From positions 236,183,584-236,247,583 of the forward strand of contig NC_081415.1 of assembly GCF_030272615.1 (NCBI RefSeq): a stretch of DNA of 64,000 nt, read 5' to 3'. The position numbers were made by a program, and so were the translations under genes. The notes under the pieces were generated by a model, which had not been told where the DNA came from, made no database searches, and worked only from the letters and a program-made list of their open reading frames with translations. Positions within the stretch are counted from its first letter, which is position 1. Each line of letters starts with the position of its first letter. Positions 54,701-64,000 of this stretch are shown here, piece after piece. The stretch is from Cryptomeria japonica (Eukaryota; Streptophyta; Pinopsida; Cupressales; Cupressaceae).

Positions 54701-57441
54701 ACATTTTCAAGCACTGAAGGCTCGAATGAAGACAAGAGTAAGGTTGTCTCAGGCAATTGTAGACAAATATCAAAAGGAAATATGTTTTGTAATTAAGAAA
54801 GATGAAATCTAGATGGAGGCAGTTGTCCCTAGGACTATCTAGGTAACTGAAATGGGATATGAAATAGATGATAACATCATTGAAACTTATGCAAAATCCC
54901 TCCTTGAAGCACCAAAGGAACCATCTGAGAAAGTCTTTGGCAATGTAGAAACAATTGAAAGTGGTATTCAGTCTAAGAAAAGAGTTAAGAAAGTTGAACA
55001 AACTGTGAGGAAGGGAAATAGACAAGCTAAAGCTATTAAGGAAGATGTATTGAAGAAAATTGGTATCAAGGAAAGTGAGCTGGAAGGACTTCAACCGGAA
55101 GCTCATCTTTCACCGATTGCAACTTCTTCTGAAAGTGATATACCGACGGTATTCAAAAGGGTAGAAAGGAAATGGAAACCCTCACCGATACCCTCACTCA
55201 CACCTAGAAGAACAAGACAAAAGAAATAGGCAATTAGGCCTCCAGTTAAGAAGTTAACTCCAAAGAAAAAGAAGATAAAACAGGTTATTGCTCCACTAGA
55301 TAAACTTCTAAATGAAATAATAGAAGATGGAAAATTGAAAAATATTAGCAAATTGTATAACACACTTTCTGCTGATGATAAAGAGAGCGTAGAGAATAGT
55401 GTAATTTTACACTTGGACATATACAACAAATTTTTGATAGAGATTGTTGATGAAATACCCAATGATCTACATAGGAGACTAGAAGCTAGAAGGGTAGCTA
55501 TTGTTGAGTTAGCTAAAAAGATAAAAAATGAAATATTGCTTGCAGTTCACCCAGTGAACTCCACTGAAGAGATAGATCATATACAACAAATTTTTGATAG
55601 AGATTGTTGATGAAATACCCAATGATCTACATAGGAGACTAGAAGCTAGAAGGGTAGCTATTGTTGAGTTAGCTAAAAAGATAAAAAATGAAATATTGCT
55701 TGCAGTTCACCCAGTGAACTCCACTGAAGAGATAGATCAATTAATCAGTGAGGCCAAACGGAAAGTATTTTCAACTGGTCACCGACAAGTTGCACTTATG
55801 GTAGGAAGAATGAATGAAATTTCTAAAGAAACTACGGATCAATGGGACATATTCTTTGTTGAAAAGGAAAAACAGGAAGAACTTAAAAGACCTAAGACTA
55901 TTAGAGTCTATCAAAAGGATAGGGATAAGGGGAAAGGTAAGGTAGGTGGACCTCCAAACCTTAAGATAACTGATAACTTACCCCCACCTCATTCTGATAC
56001 TCCACCGGCACATACTACTGATAATCAACCGGCTACAAAGAGTATGGAGACTCCTCAAGAGGATACAAATCTTGAGTCTGAAATTTTGTACACTATGAAT
56101 ATAAACACCCAAGAGGTAAACATTGTGGTGGACAAAGAGGCCACTGAGGATAAGAAGAAAGATGTGGCTACTGAGTCACCGACTGCAAATGTTGAGATTG
56201 AGGTTAGTAATACTGTAAATTTAAGCACAGAAAAACCTACTCAGACAGAGGAACCAGCAGAGGACACCACTGGGAAACCATCAGAAGCACCGGTAGATAA
56301 AACTAAGAAACAATCAGGAAAACTGGCAATGGACAATGCAGAGGTGCATACTGAGAAACCGACTGTGCATATTGAGACTTCATCTGAAAAACTGACAGTT
56401 GAGAGCATAGAGAAACCCTCTGAGACACAGGTTGAGAAACAAGAACAGGAACAGGTTCATGTAGAGATAGTGCCACCGGCAACAGGTGAAAAGCCTAAAC
56501 CTTTGCTAGTAGAAATGCAAACACAAACTGACCTACCAGAGGTCGAAACAAGCAAAGTTATTACTACAACCGAGAGCATGGAGATTGTGAAAATAGTTGG
56601 GTAGACATCTAGTTCTTCAATGACAGAGTTCAGACCAATGAACGTGACATAAGTATTATTAGATTCTGTTAAGAAGATCACTGAGTGTAATGCACAAGCC
56701 TACAAGGCTATTGATGACACAATTCCTGTTCTTAAATTGATAGCACCCAAGTGCATTTTGGATAATAAAGATTCTTTAGGTCAACTAGACACATTGTCTA
56801 AATACATCACTGGTAACATTTTGATAGTTGATCAGATAAATGAAGACACATTCAAAGAGAGAATGAATAAGGAGAAAGAAAAATTCTTTGAGGAAACAGT
56901 GAAGAAGAATAAGGAGAAAATAGAAACCTTATTACCAGCACTAGGAGAAACAATTTTGGATTTCAAGAAACTATACAAAGATACCTGTAAAACTAATATT
57001 TTGACAGAGGACATAGATTTAGAGATCAGCAAAGCACAAGATGAAATCAACAAAATTGCTGACAACTTAATAGGAACATCAGATTCAGTTTTGGAAATTG
57101 AAAAGAACATTGCAGATCTTGAAGAGAAAATTGAGAAGTTAGAAAATGATAAAGAGAAGATAAAGGTTAAGGCAAAGAACTTAAAATGCAAACTAGGTCC
57201 TAAACTAGATTACCTCATTTCTTTGAGAAAAGAAATTTCTGAGGCTCTAGTTCCCAGAATTAAGACACTGGAAGAGAAAATGCACATACTCACTAGTACA
57301 GTTAAAAGGACAGAAGCAGCATTAAAGGATAGCAAAATATTTAGTGATAGTCAGAATTTTGTATTGATAGATCTTTTCCAAATTGTAACCCACCTGTTAC
57401 AAGGATCTAGGCAGGAACCACACTCCATTGACAGTGAATGA
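54701..57441 (+). pseudogene. ORF2 of C, middle and C-terminal parts
   Basis: Collinear open pieces: 54852-55229 (MGYEIDDNIIETYAKSLLEA, then a Lys-rich segment), 55335-55610, 55594-56604 (MNEISKETTDQWDIFFVEKE, then a long P/T/E/K-rich repetitive linker with EKPT/EKPS phrases), and 56737-57441, a coiled coil (KNIADLEEKIEKLENDKEK) ending in DLFQIVTHLLQGS. Breaks: stop at about 55227, the 160-bp tandem duplication at 55418-55737, and stop at 56602. The whole ORF2 would exceed 1100 codons. The domain order is conserved in D. Confidence 0.7.
55418..55737 (+). repeat. 160-bp perfect tandem duplication in ORF2 of C
   Basis: 55418-55577 and 55578-55737 are identical by eye over all 160 bases. The length is not a multiple of three, so the second copy shifts the frame by one. 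Confidence 0.97.
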
Positions 57442-57461
57442 TAACCTTTGTCATTGATGTC

Positions 57462-57620
57462 AAAGGAGGAGTAGTGAAGATGAGAAAAATGATCAGAAGA
57501 AAGAGATCATCAGCTCAGGGGGAGCACACAGTTTTGGTAAGACAATTTTGGCAAAACATTTTTGGATATACAGTTTTGATTTTTCTCATGAGTGTTGCCA
57601 TCAATTCCAAAGGAGGAGAT
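57462..57620 (+). other. Repeated polypurine tracts before the 3' LTR of C
   Basis: Three purine tracts: AAAGGAGGAG (57462-57471), CAGGGGGAGC (57516-57525) and CCAAAGGAGGAGAT (57607-57620, abutting the LTR). C' keeps all three as AAAGGGGGAG, CAGGGGGAGC and AAAGGGGGAGAT. Multiple tracts before the 3' LTR are described for Sirevirus-type copia elements. Confidence 0.8.
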
Positions 57621-58399
57621 TGTTGGCAAATGCACACTCCAATGAGAAATTGTAGGTGATTGAAGGTATTGTCATTGATGGCAACCTTGCAATCCTATGA
57701 TACCGGCAGACACCAACATCGACAGACTCCACATCGGTATATAGATCACCGACACCGAAAAGGAAGATTACCGGCACCATGGCCGATAGGAATTTTGTGT
57801 AATTATACTTTGTAATTAGTTGTAAAATCTTTTTGTAAGCCGGCATGGTGAATTGTAATATGACTCATATAAGTATGAGATCATTGTAGATCATTTATGA
57901 TGCATAGAATGAAAAGAGTATAGCATACCTAATGTGCAAATTATTAGGATAAGGGTTTATGTATATTGCAGAGCTTAAACCGGTACTGAATCTGGCATAG
58001 TAGATGTTGATCTGAAGTAGTACATGACATTGGATTTGTATAATCCAATTTTGTAAGTCAGTGAGACTTCATTTTGTAACTGAGAAGTGAGCTCTAGGCA
58101 CTTGGCCTTCCTACATGTGCAGGCCCCTATTGTAAACAGTAATATTCTCTTATTGTCCAGTAAGCGAATATTGTGGGTCACAAATCCCACCGAGGTTTTT
58201 CCTACACCGGGTTTCCTCGTTAAAAATATTGTGTTATGGTGTGCTTTTCATGTTGTGGTTGTTGTTCTTATTTACTGCATTAATTTTTGTTTATCGGTAC
58301 ATAGTTTTGAAATACTCTTCATGTTACAATTCAAGAGAATTCTTTTACCGGTCAGATACTGATTCACCCCCCCTCTCAGTATCTTTGGGAATCCTAACA
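57621..58399 (+). repeat. 3' LTR of C
   Basis: 779 bp, TGTTGGCAAATGC… to …GAATCCTAACA, with GATTCACCCCCCCTCTCAG near its end. Confidence 0.93.
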
Positions 58400-58606
58400 T
58401 TTCTTGCATGACTTTGTCACCCTATCTTGTCAGTCCTCTCTACCCTTTCTTTTTTACCGAGAGATTGTTTGCTATCTTTTCCAAAAAATATTCATCCAAT
58501 CTCTCGAGGGGGCATATCATTCCCGTCTTGGGGAAACTTTGTATCATTTTATCTTACTTTCTTTGAGACAATGCGACAAGATGCATTGTCTCAAAGAGTG
58601 GCAAAA
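58400..58606 (+). other. 3' end of B's interior with polypurine tract
   Basis: Continues B after C. CTCGAGGGGGCATATC at 58502-58517 and CAAAGAGTGGCAAAA at 58592-58606 are purine-rich; the latter abuts the LTR and is the likely plus-strand primer. A self-complementary segment (gagacaatgc…gcattgtctc, 58564-58591) precedes it. Confidence 0.65.
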
Positions 58607-59377
58607 TGTAGACACCTAAAATTTTCCTGTTTAATTAAATAAATATTATTATTTTTAATTATTTTATCCTAAGTCTTCTATTAATTAAATAAATTCTTAT
58701 TTATTTAATTAATTCAGTTATCCTCTTCTAAGCCTTTCCTCATCTAAATAAATATTTTTTATTTATTTAACTTATCTTTTCCCTAAATTAAATAAATACT
58801 TTATTTATTTAATTGGTCCCACTTCTTCTATTAGTTAAATAAATATTTATTTATTTAATTAATTCATTAGCTTTTTCTTTCAATGACACTTGTCATTTTA
58901 TCTTTTAATTTTCTTCTACCTACCCTCTTATTATTTTATTATTTTCTATACCTACCCTTTAATCCTAGCCAACCATTTATCCTTTTCACCTCTTAATCGT
59001 ATCCCTCCTTTTTTTAAAGTGTGTTCTATATAAGAGAATTCTCTCATCCTTTTCAACCCTAATAAATGAATGAGCATTCTAATCAACATTCTAGCCTTCT
59101 TGCGACTTCACAACCACAATCCGTTCCTTGTTGAGCTCTTGTGCACAATACAAATCTGAGAGCAAATACATCAAGCAAGATCAATGGAGATAGGAGACAA
59201 CAGAGATTGAAACCCTATTTGACATGTGAATGGTAATATTGTTTCATTTGTTGATTTACATGATCTTAGGTATCTTCATTGGTGTATGGGAATGTTTCAT
59301 TGTAGGACTTAGATTGTTTGTGGTTGGATCTTTGAGGTTTTACAAAAGTTTATTTTCATCATCTTTCACCTCACCCA
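58607..59377 (+). repeat. 3' LTR of element B
   Basis: 771 bp partner of 18827-19599, TGTAGACACC… to …CCTCACCCA, followed by the duplication TTTAG. Confidence 0.93.
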
Positions 59378-59382
59378 TTTAG

Positions 59383-60219
59383 TCCTTATTATAAGCTTTC
59401 CAAATAGTATAATTTTTAATATATTTAATTTCATTAATATTTTTATGTCCTATTTCTTATAAATTTAGGTTTTTCATCAAACATTAAGGATTGTGTTTCA
59501 CACATGTCGAAAGTTTGAAAAATAGAGAAAAAAAATTGTAAAAAATATATTTTCCCTAGGTATCGATATCCTCATTTCAACACAAAAAGAAGAAGTTAAT
59601 TCAAATGCATACAAAAAAAGTTATGCATTATAGAATACACCTCTATCCAAATTAAAATTACAATGTCTTCAAAAATTAACTTAAAAAATATATATGTAAC
59701 CAAAAATTATGAAAAAATATCCATTCACTAGATATTGGTGTGACAATTCTATATTTCAAAAATTAAAATTTCATTCTCGCTATGAAAAATGCTATGCATT
59801 ACCAAATAAAAGTCACTTCTAAAAAATGTTGATTACTGTAAATATTGGGTTATTAAAAGTTACATAACAATATGGAAAATTAATTTCTAATTTATTTATT
59901 TTTAAATATATTTAGAATCTATATGAAAAATCTCACAAATTAGTAGTTTACTTCATCTTCAAATTCTTAATGGTTTAGCTGCTATAGATTTTAGAAAGTA
60001 AAGGTCTGAAGCAAAATGCTGATTTTAGTGTCAATTTTTGCCAAAAAGTGTAACCCAGTACTATGGGATCACCTTGATAATGTTTTCTTGTTTGTCTTGA
60101 AAGCCTAGATTGGGTTGAAGCACCGTTGATCGTTCTCACTAGGAAGAACCATCTTGAATCATGTTTGAAATTGAAAGCCTTTAAGCTATGAGTGATTACA
60201 ATTGAAACGAAGAGAGTAA
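59383..60219. other. AT-rich right flank
   Basis: Strongly AT-rich; no ORF, tRNA or element end that I can identify. Confidence 0.5.
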
Positions 60220-60595
60220 ATTGACCTCTTGATTAGATCTAAATGAGATTGTGAACCAAAATTGAAAGTTCTATTAGCCTTATAATTAAATCTAGATGAA
60301 GATTATTACTGTAATTGAAATCAATTAACCCCTAATTAGGATTAGATGAAGATTGTAACTTGAAATTGAAGGTTCAATTAGCCTCCTAATTAGGCATAGA
60401 TGAAGATTGTGACTTGAAATTGAAAGTTAGATTAGCCTCCTGATTAGGACTAGATGAATATTGTAACTTGAAATTGAAAGTTTAATTAGCCTCCTAACTA
60501 GGACTAGATGAAGATTGTAATTTGAAATTGAAAGTTCAATTAGCCTCCTAATTAAGGTCTAAGATGAAGATTGTAACTTGAAATGAACTTCATAA
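60220..60595. repeat. 54-bp minisatellite, about six to seven copies
   Basis: Unit tagcctcctaattaggacta + gatgaagattgtaacttgaa + attgaaagttcaat. TAGCCTCC-type starts at 60325, 60379, 60433, 60487 and 60541 give an exact 54-bp period; an older copy starts at 60275. Confidence 0.95.
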
Positions 60596-60734
60596 TCCTG
60601 CATGCACTCGTTAGGTCTTCCAAAATCTATAAGTACAAACCCTAATTAATGAAATTTATACATGTGATAGATCCAATTATCAAAAAACCTGCATGTTAGT
60701 CATCAATAATGAAAATCAAATAGTCTGACCAATT
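60596..60734. other. Spacer
   Basis: Short AT-rich spacer with nothing recognised. Confidence 0.4.
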
Positions 60735-60850
60735 GCATTGTTCTATTGACCAACTGCATTGTTTCCTTGACCAAGTGCACAATTTCCTTGACCAAGTGTG
60801 TAGTTTCATGGACCAGGTGCACTATTTCCTTGACCAAGTGTGTAGGTTTG
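60735..60850. repeat. Second 21-bp minisatellite array
   Basis: About five copies of the unit TTTCCTTGACCAAGTGCACAA, the same unit and strand as at 18120-18385, fading into 'gtgccaagtgtgtagg'. Confidence 0.9.
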
Positions 60851-61410
60851 GGTGCCAAGTGTGTAGGTCTTAACTCTGGAGGTGCGAAAGAAGAAAATCT
60901 TGATTATTGATGGAAAATTGCTTCTTGGGTACTTGCAAATGACCAAAAACTCAAAGGGATGTCAAATGAGATTTGTAGTTCATGTCAATTTCACTAGATG
61001 TAGATTATGAAAATTTGGGTTAGACGAGATCAAACCACAACATAATTTAAAGAAATCACAAACTTTTTAAACGACAATGCTAACCTATGCTAATTGTATG
61101 AATAGAGACTCTAAAACAAATTGTAAATAATATGAACTAAATGCAATTTTCACCATTCCTTTAGTGTTGCTCCATTGTTCTTTCTTTCTCCTCTAATTGA
61201 TGCCACTCTCATTGTGCAGGTGCAAGTATGAATGAAATAAAGGGTGATAGCAAGGATAGCTCAAAAGTGTGATTCTAAGATGAAATGATTTCAACAAAAC
61301 GATGATGCTAATTTCTAGAAGGCTAAGATGCTCAAAAGTTAGATTGCTAATTGGACATAATGACAATGCTAAGAGTTAGTTGATTGCTATGTTGGGAAAA
61401 TTATTGTTAG
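60851..61410. other. Unassigned flank
   Basis: AT-rich, no coding or structural feature I can support. Confidence 0.4.
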
Positions 61411-61648
61411 CGTTCCCATATTTGTTATAATTCTTAGTTACATAGTTTGTTTAATAGGTTATTTTATTAGTGGTCGTATGTTGAGTTGTTAAAACAACTC
61501 AGTCTATTTAGGAATATTGTTTCCTAAATAATAGGATATGAAAATCCTATAAATATGTACATCGTCTAAACACATAAATTTCTACAACCTTACAAAATAT
61601 TTCTAATACAAAAGTTTATTATTACAAATATTTACATTCGTTCCCATA
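61411..61648. mobile_element. Possible 218-bp insertion with 10-bp flanking repeats
   Basis: CGTTCCCATA occurs at 61411-61420 and 61639-61648, bracketing 218 AT-rich bases with several small hairpins (ttgttaaaacaa; taggaatattgtttccta; aggatatgaaaatcct) and a CTATAAATATG box. It may be a MULE-type MITE (10-bp duplication) or an old small LTR; no clear terminal inverted repeat. Confidence 0.3.
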
Positions 61649-64000
61649 AAAAATGATTACATTTTTTTATAATTAATTAGTGTTTCAATCATTATTATAG
61701 TACTTATTATTATAATGTTAAGTATCATTAGTTATTATATAATTTGTATATAAATTAGTAATTACAAAATGTTATGCAATGGATATGCCATTCTCTACTT
61801 TCTCTCTCTCTAGATCTTTCTTCCTTCCTCTCTATATCTCCTTATCCATCTCTTCATCTCCCTTATACTTTCTCAATTCTACTTTTTAGCCTTATAAATT
61901 TAATTTAGTTAATAGAAATATATGAAGAAATTAAATCTGTTGGGCTCCAATAGGAATATTAGGAATCATTTTTTTGGTAACATTTATGATAGACAAGTGG
62001 TTTATCATCTTGAAATTCAAACATGAATTGAATCTAGAATTTCATTTGCAGAGTTTCCTAAAAAGCATGAATTTCATGAAATATGTTGGCAGCCTTTTAT
62101 CTCTTGAGTGCTCTACTTCATATGAGATAATCTTCATTAGTGTCCAATAAAATATTTACACTATTTAGTTTGTCTCATAATTTTTTGAAAATTTATTTTT
62201 GATAATTCTTATATCACATAACTATATAATTAAGAATTTAGTTTTATTAGTATAATTTATTTTGTTATTTTTAGTTAAATTATTATTCTTATGTTGTAAT
62301 TAGGAAGATGAGTCATAGATTTTTTCTTAGCTCAAATAATATTGTTTTATGTTTCTTCCTACTTGGTGACATTGAGGCCAAATGAACACATACAAAACAC
62401 ACAATTTAAAATAGTTTAAATTGTAGATAGTTGTCAACTTTTCATCATTCTATTGACGTGTCAATTTTATCTTCTTGGTTTGTTACATGGTAGTTCATTT
62501 GACATGTTGTTTCAACCATGGAAATGGTGACTTATGGAGCACCAATTGAGGTGTTGAATAGAGGATAATTAGTTTATTGGTTTGAAGAAGTTAGATTCAT
62601 GTGCCATGTGGTTTGGTAAATTGTTATGCATATTTTACATGTGCAACCAAGCTACCCATAATATATTTTAAGTACCATAGAATGTAGACTTGTCCTTTCA
62701 ATGTGGATCTTAAAGTTTTCTTTTTGAAGATGCAACTAGATCTTATCCAAACCTTGAGTTAATGAGAGGTGTGTAACATATGTCATGGTGTTATTTTAAC
62801 TAATATTATTGGTACACAATAATATGTTTGATCTAATGGCAAACATGTTAATTCATTGTGAGAATATGTAATGATCTAATTATGCACATGTTAATGTTTG
62901 TCTTCGTAGAGAGAGGATCAGTTGTCTCCTTGATGCTTATAGATTTTTGTAACTTTGAATTTTTTTTAGAATCTTTGTATATATACTTGAAGCTCTTTAT
63001 ATGTTATTATTTTGTGACTAAAAGTATACAAATGATAAATGAACATTTTAGGATGTTTTATTGAGCAAGTGAATTCTAGATACTTGAATGAGGTGCATTC
63101 TCTATGTTGCATGTTATATTGCTATGTTGTTTTTCTATGCAACATATATCAAGCCTAGGGACGAAGGTTTTCAAAATTTGTAAACCAAGAGTCATGCATG
63201 TAGATATGTGTAGGGAAACTTATCACAATGCAAAATCATGTTTTGTATATTTAATCCTTTATGTTTCTATTCTTGTGTAAAATTTTATATCTAAAATAAT
63301 GTCTTCTATGCACAAATTGAAATGTACTTTCTAATGTGTTAACTTACAAACATATTTCTTGTAATATCAAAAATCACACGTTGTACAATTCAACGCAACA
63401 AATGGTGCCTTCCTCCATGTCATTGGAGGTCGTGTACTGCCACTTTTGTCTTTTTGCCCACCTAGATCGCTTTGTCAGCTCCAGACCGGAATCTTACCAA
63501 TCCTGTCGACTTGTCATCCTTAGGACACTAGCATGGCGCAGAGACGTCCGCACGATGCACTATCGTCCCACGAATTTGACAGTCTATAGGTGGCCATTTG
63601 AGTGATACACCTGCGCCTGGAATGAATTGTAATGCCTTTACATGTGCCTAATGATGACGAGATTCATCTAGGAGGCTATATCTTTCATGTTTATAGCATT
63701 TCTTGGGACTTCTTGATCATTTGGAGATATTTGGAGCTCTTGGCATCCATTTTTCTCTCATCTTGCACAGGTTTTCTAGCATTTTGAGGACCACCATTGT
63801 TGCAGTCTCCCGAACAGTCCACGGTGTTGGAAGGGGAGTTCTCTTACATTCCTTGGTTTATTCACATATTCATTATCTTTTATTTCAATCTATCTATTAT
63901 TTTACTCGGGTTTCTTTCATCTTTATCATTCCATTTCACCATTGTTATTATTTGGGTTGTCTGTAGAGGTGGAAACACTAAAACAAGGGTCTGACTGAGG
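61649..64000. other. Right end, unassigned
   Basis: AT-rich to about 63400, with a TC-rich stretch at 61795-61860. 63400-63850 is markedly more GC-rich than its surroundings and contains short ORFs (63336-63605) without recognisable domains; it may be the edge of another decayed element. No gene is supported. Confidence 0.4.

Larger units (their letters stand above)
51567..58399 (+). mobile_element. Element C: pol-less LTR retrotransposon inserted in B
   Basis: 6833 bp: 5' LTR 51567-52317, PBS 52320-52332, ORF1 52362-53459, ORF2 53804-57441, repeated purine tracts, 3' LTR 57621-58399. Flanks TTTCC (51562-51566) and TTTCT (58400-58404) are a one-mismatch duplication. The interior has no protease, integrase, RT or RNase H motif. 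ORF1 and ORF2 match D. A deletion derivative is C' in element A. LTR, PBS and purine tract resemble those of copia E. Confidence 0.9.
18827..59377 (+). mobile_element. Element B: Tat-type Ty3/gypsy retrotransposon expanded by nested insertions
   Basis: Perfect 5-bp duplications TTTAG lie at 18822-18826 and 59378-59382, directly outside a pair of ~772-bp LTRs (18827-19599 and 58607-59377). Internal order on the plus strand: PBS, long leader, gag, protease, RT, RNase H, second RNase H, integrase, antisense PMD relic, purine tract, 3' LTR. Inserted into it are an LTR fragment (22163 to about 23500), copia E with D inside (25867-41656), and C (51567-58399). Without these B would be about 16-17 kb, large but within the range known for Tat/Ogre-like elements. 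All enzymatic domains carry stops or frameshifts. Confidence 0.9.

Noticed and set aside
18827-59377. B LTR pair as two unrelated solo LTRs
   Set aside because: Perfect TTTAG duplications, PBS after the left LTR, a purine tract before the right one and a full gag-pol order between them support one element.
63336-63966. Short ORFs in the GC-richer patch near the right end as an exon
   Set aside because: No recognisable domain, no convincing splice signals, and the patch may be the edge of another repeat.

Overview
The window looks like intergenic DNA from a large, repeat-rich plant genome. I find no host protein-coding gene, rRNA, tRNA or CRISPR array. Almost every recognisable coding remnant belongs to an LTR retrotransposon: Ty3/gypsy of the Tat type (with a second RNase H), Ty1/copia, and large LTR elements that lack pol. 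A gymnosperm-like genome would fit, but that is inference from repeat content only; no diagnostic host gene is present.

Left block (1-11638): a minus-strand Tat-type gypsy element, here called A. It is cut by the left edge of the window. Its 5' LTR is 9982-11638, and gag/protease remnants, RNase H, second RNase H and integrase follow leftwards. The reverse transcriptase has been deleted. A plus-strand (antisense) plant-mobile-domain (PMD) gene relic lies beyond integrase at 786-2642. A 1.95-kb deletion derivative (C') of a pol-less element, with perfect ATAAT target-site duplications (TSDs), sits in A at 4715-6666.

Middle-left (11639-18821): old flanking DNA. It holds a probable solo LTR (12147-12937, TSD TTAGG), N/Q-rich minus-strand low-complexity DNA, a 60-bp minisatellite, a 1.6-kb LTR relic bracketed by 286-bp direct repeats, and a 21-bp minisatellite.

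Main block (18827-59377): one plus-strand Tat-type gypsy element, B, expanded to 40.5 kb by nested insertions and flanked by perfect TTTAG duplications. Inside B are a minus-strand LTR fragment (22163 to about 23500); a nearly complete minus-strand copia element, E (25867-41656), whose 3' LTR is split by a minus-strand pol-less element, D (26040-34074); and a plus-strand pol-less element, C (51567-58399). B also carries a PMD gene relic in antisense (48717-51343), between integrase and 3' LTR, the same arrangement as in A.

C and D have the same plan: LTRs, an initiator-Met-type primer-binding site, ORF1 (coiled coil plus four or five CCHC knuckles), and ORF2, a long protein with no polymerase, protease or integrase motif that I can recognise. 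Their primer-binding site, polypurine tract and LTR sequence blocks match those of copia element E, suggesting mobilisation in trans by E-like elements. C/D and the antisense PMD genes of A/B are the most interesting content.

Right flank (59378-64000): AT-rich DNA with a 54-bp minisatellite, a second array of the same 21-bp repeat seen at 18.1 kb, a possible 218-bp insertion with 10-bp direct repeats, and otherwise nothing I can assign.
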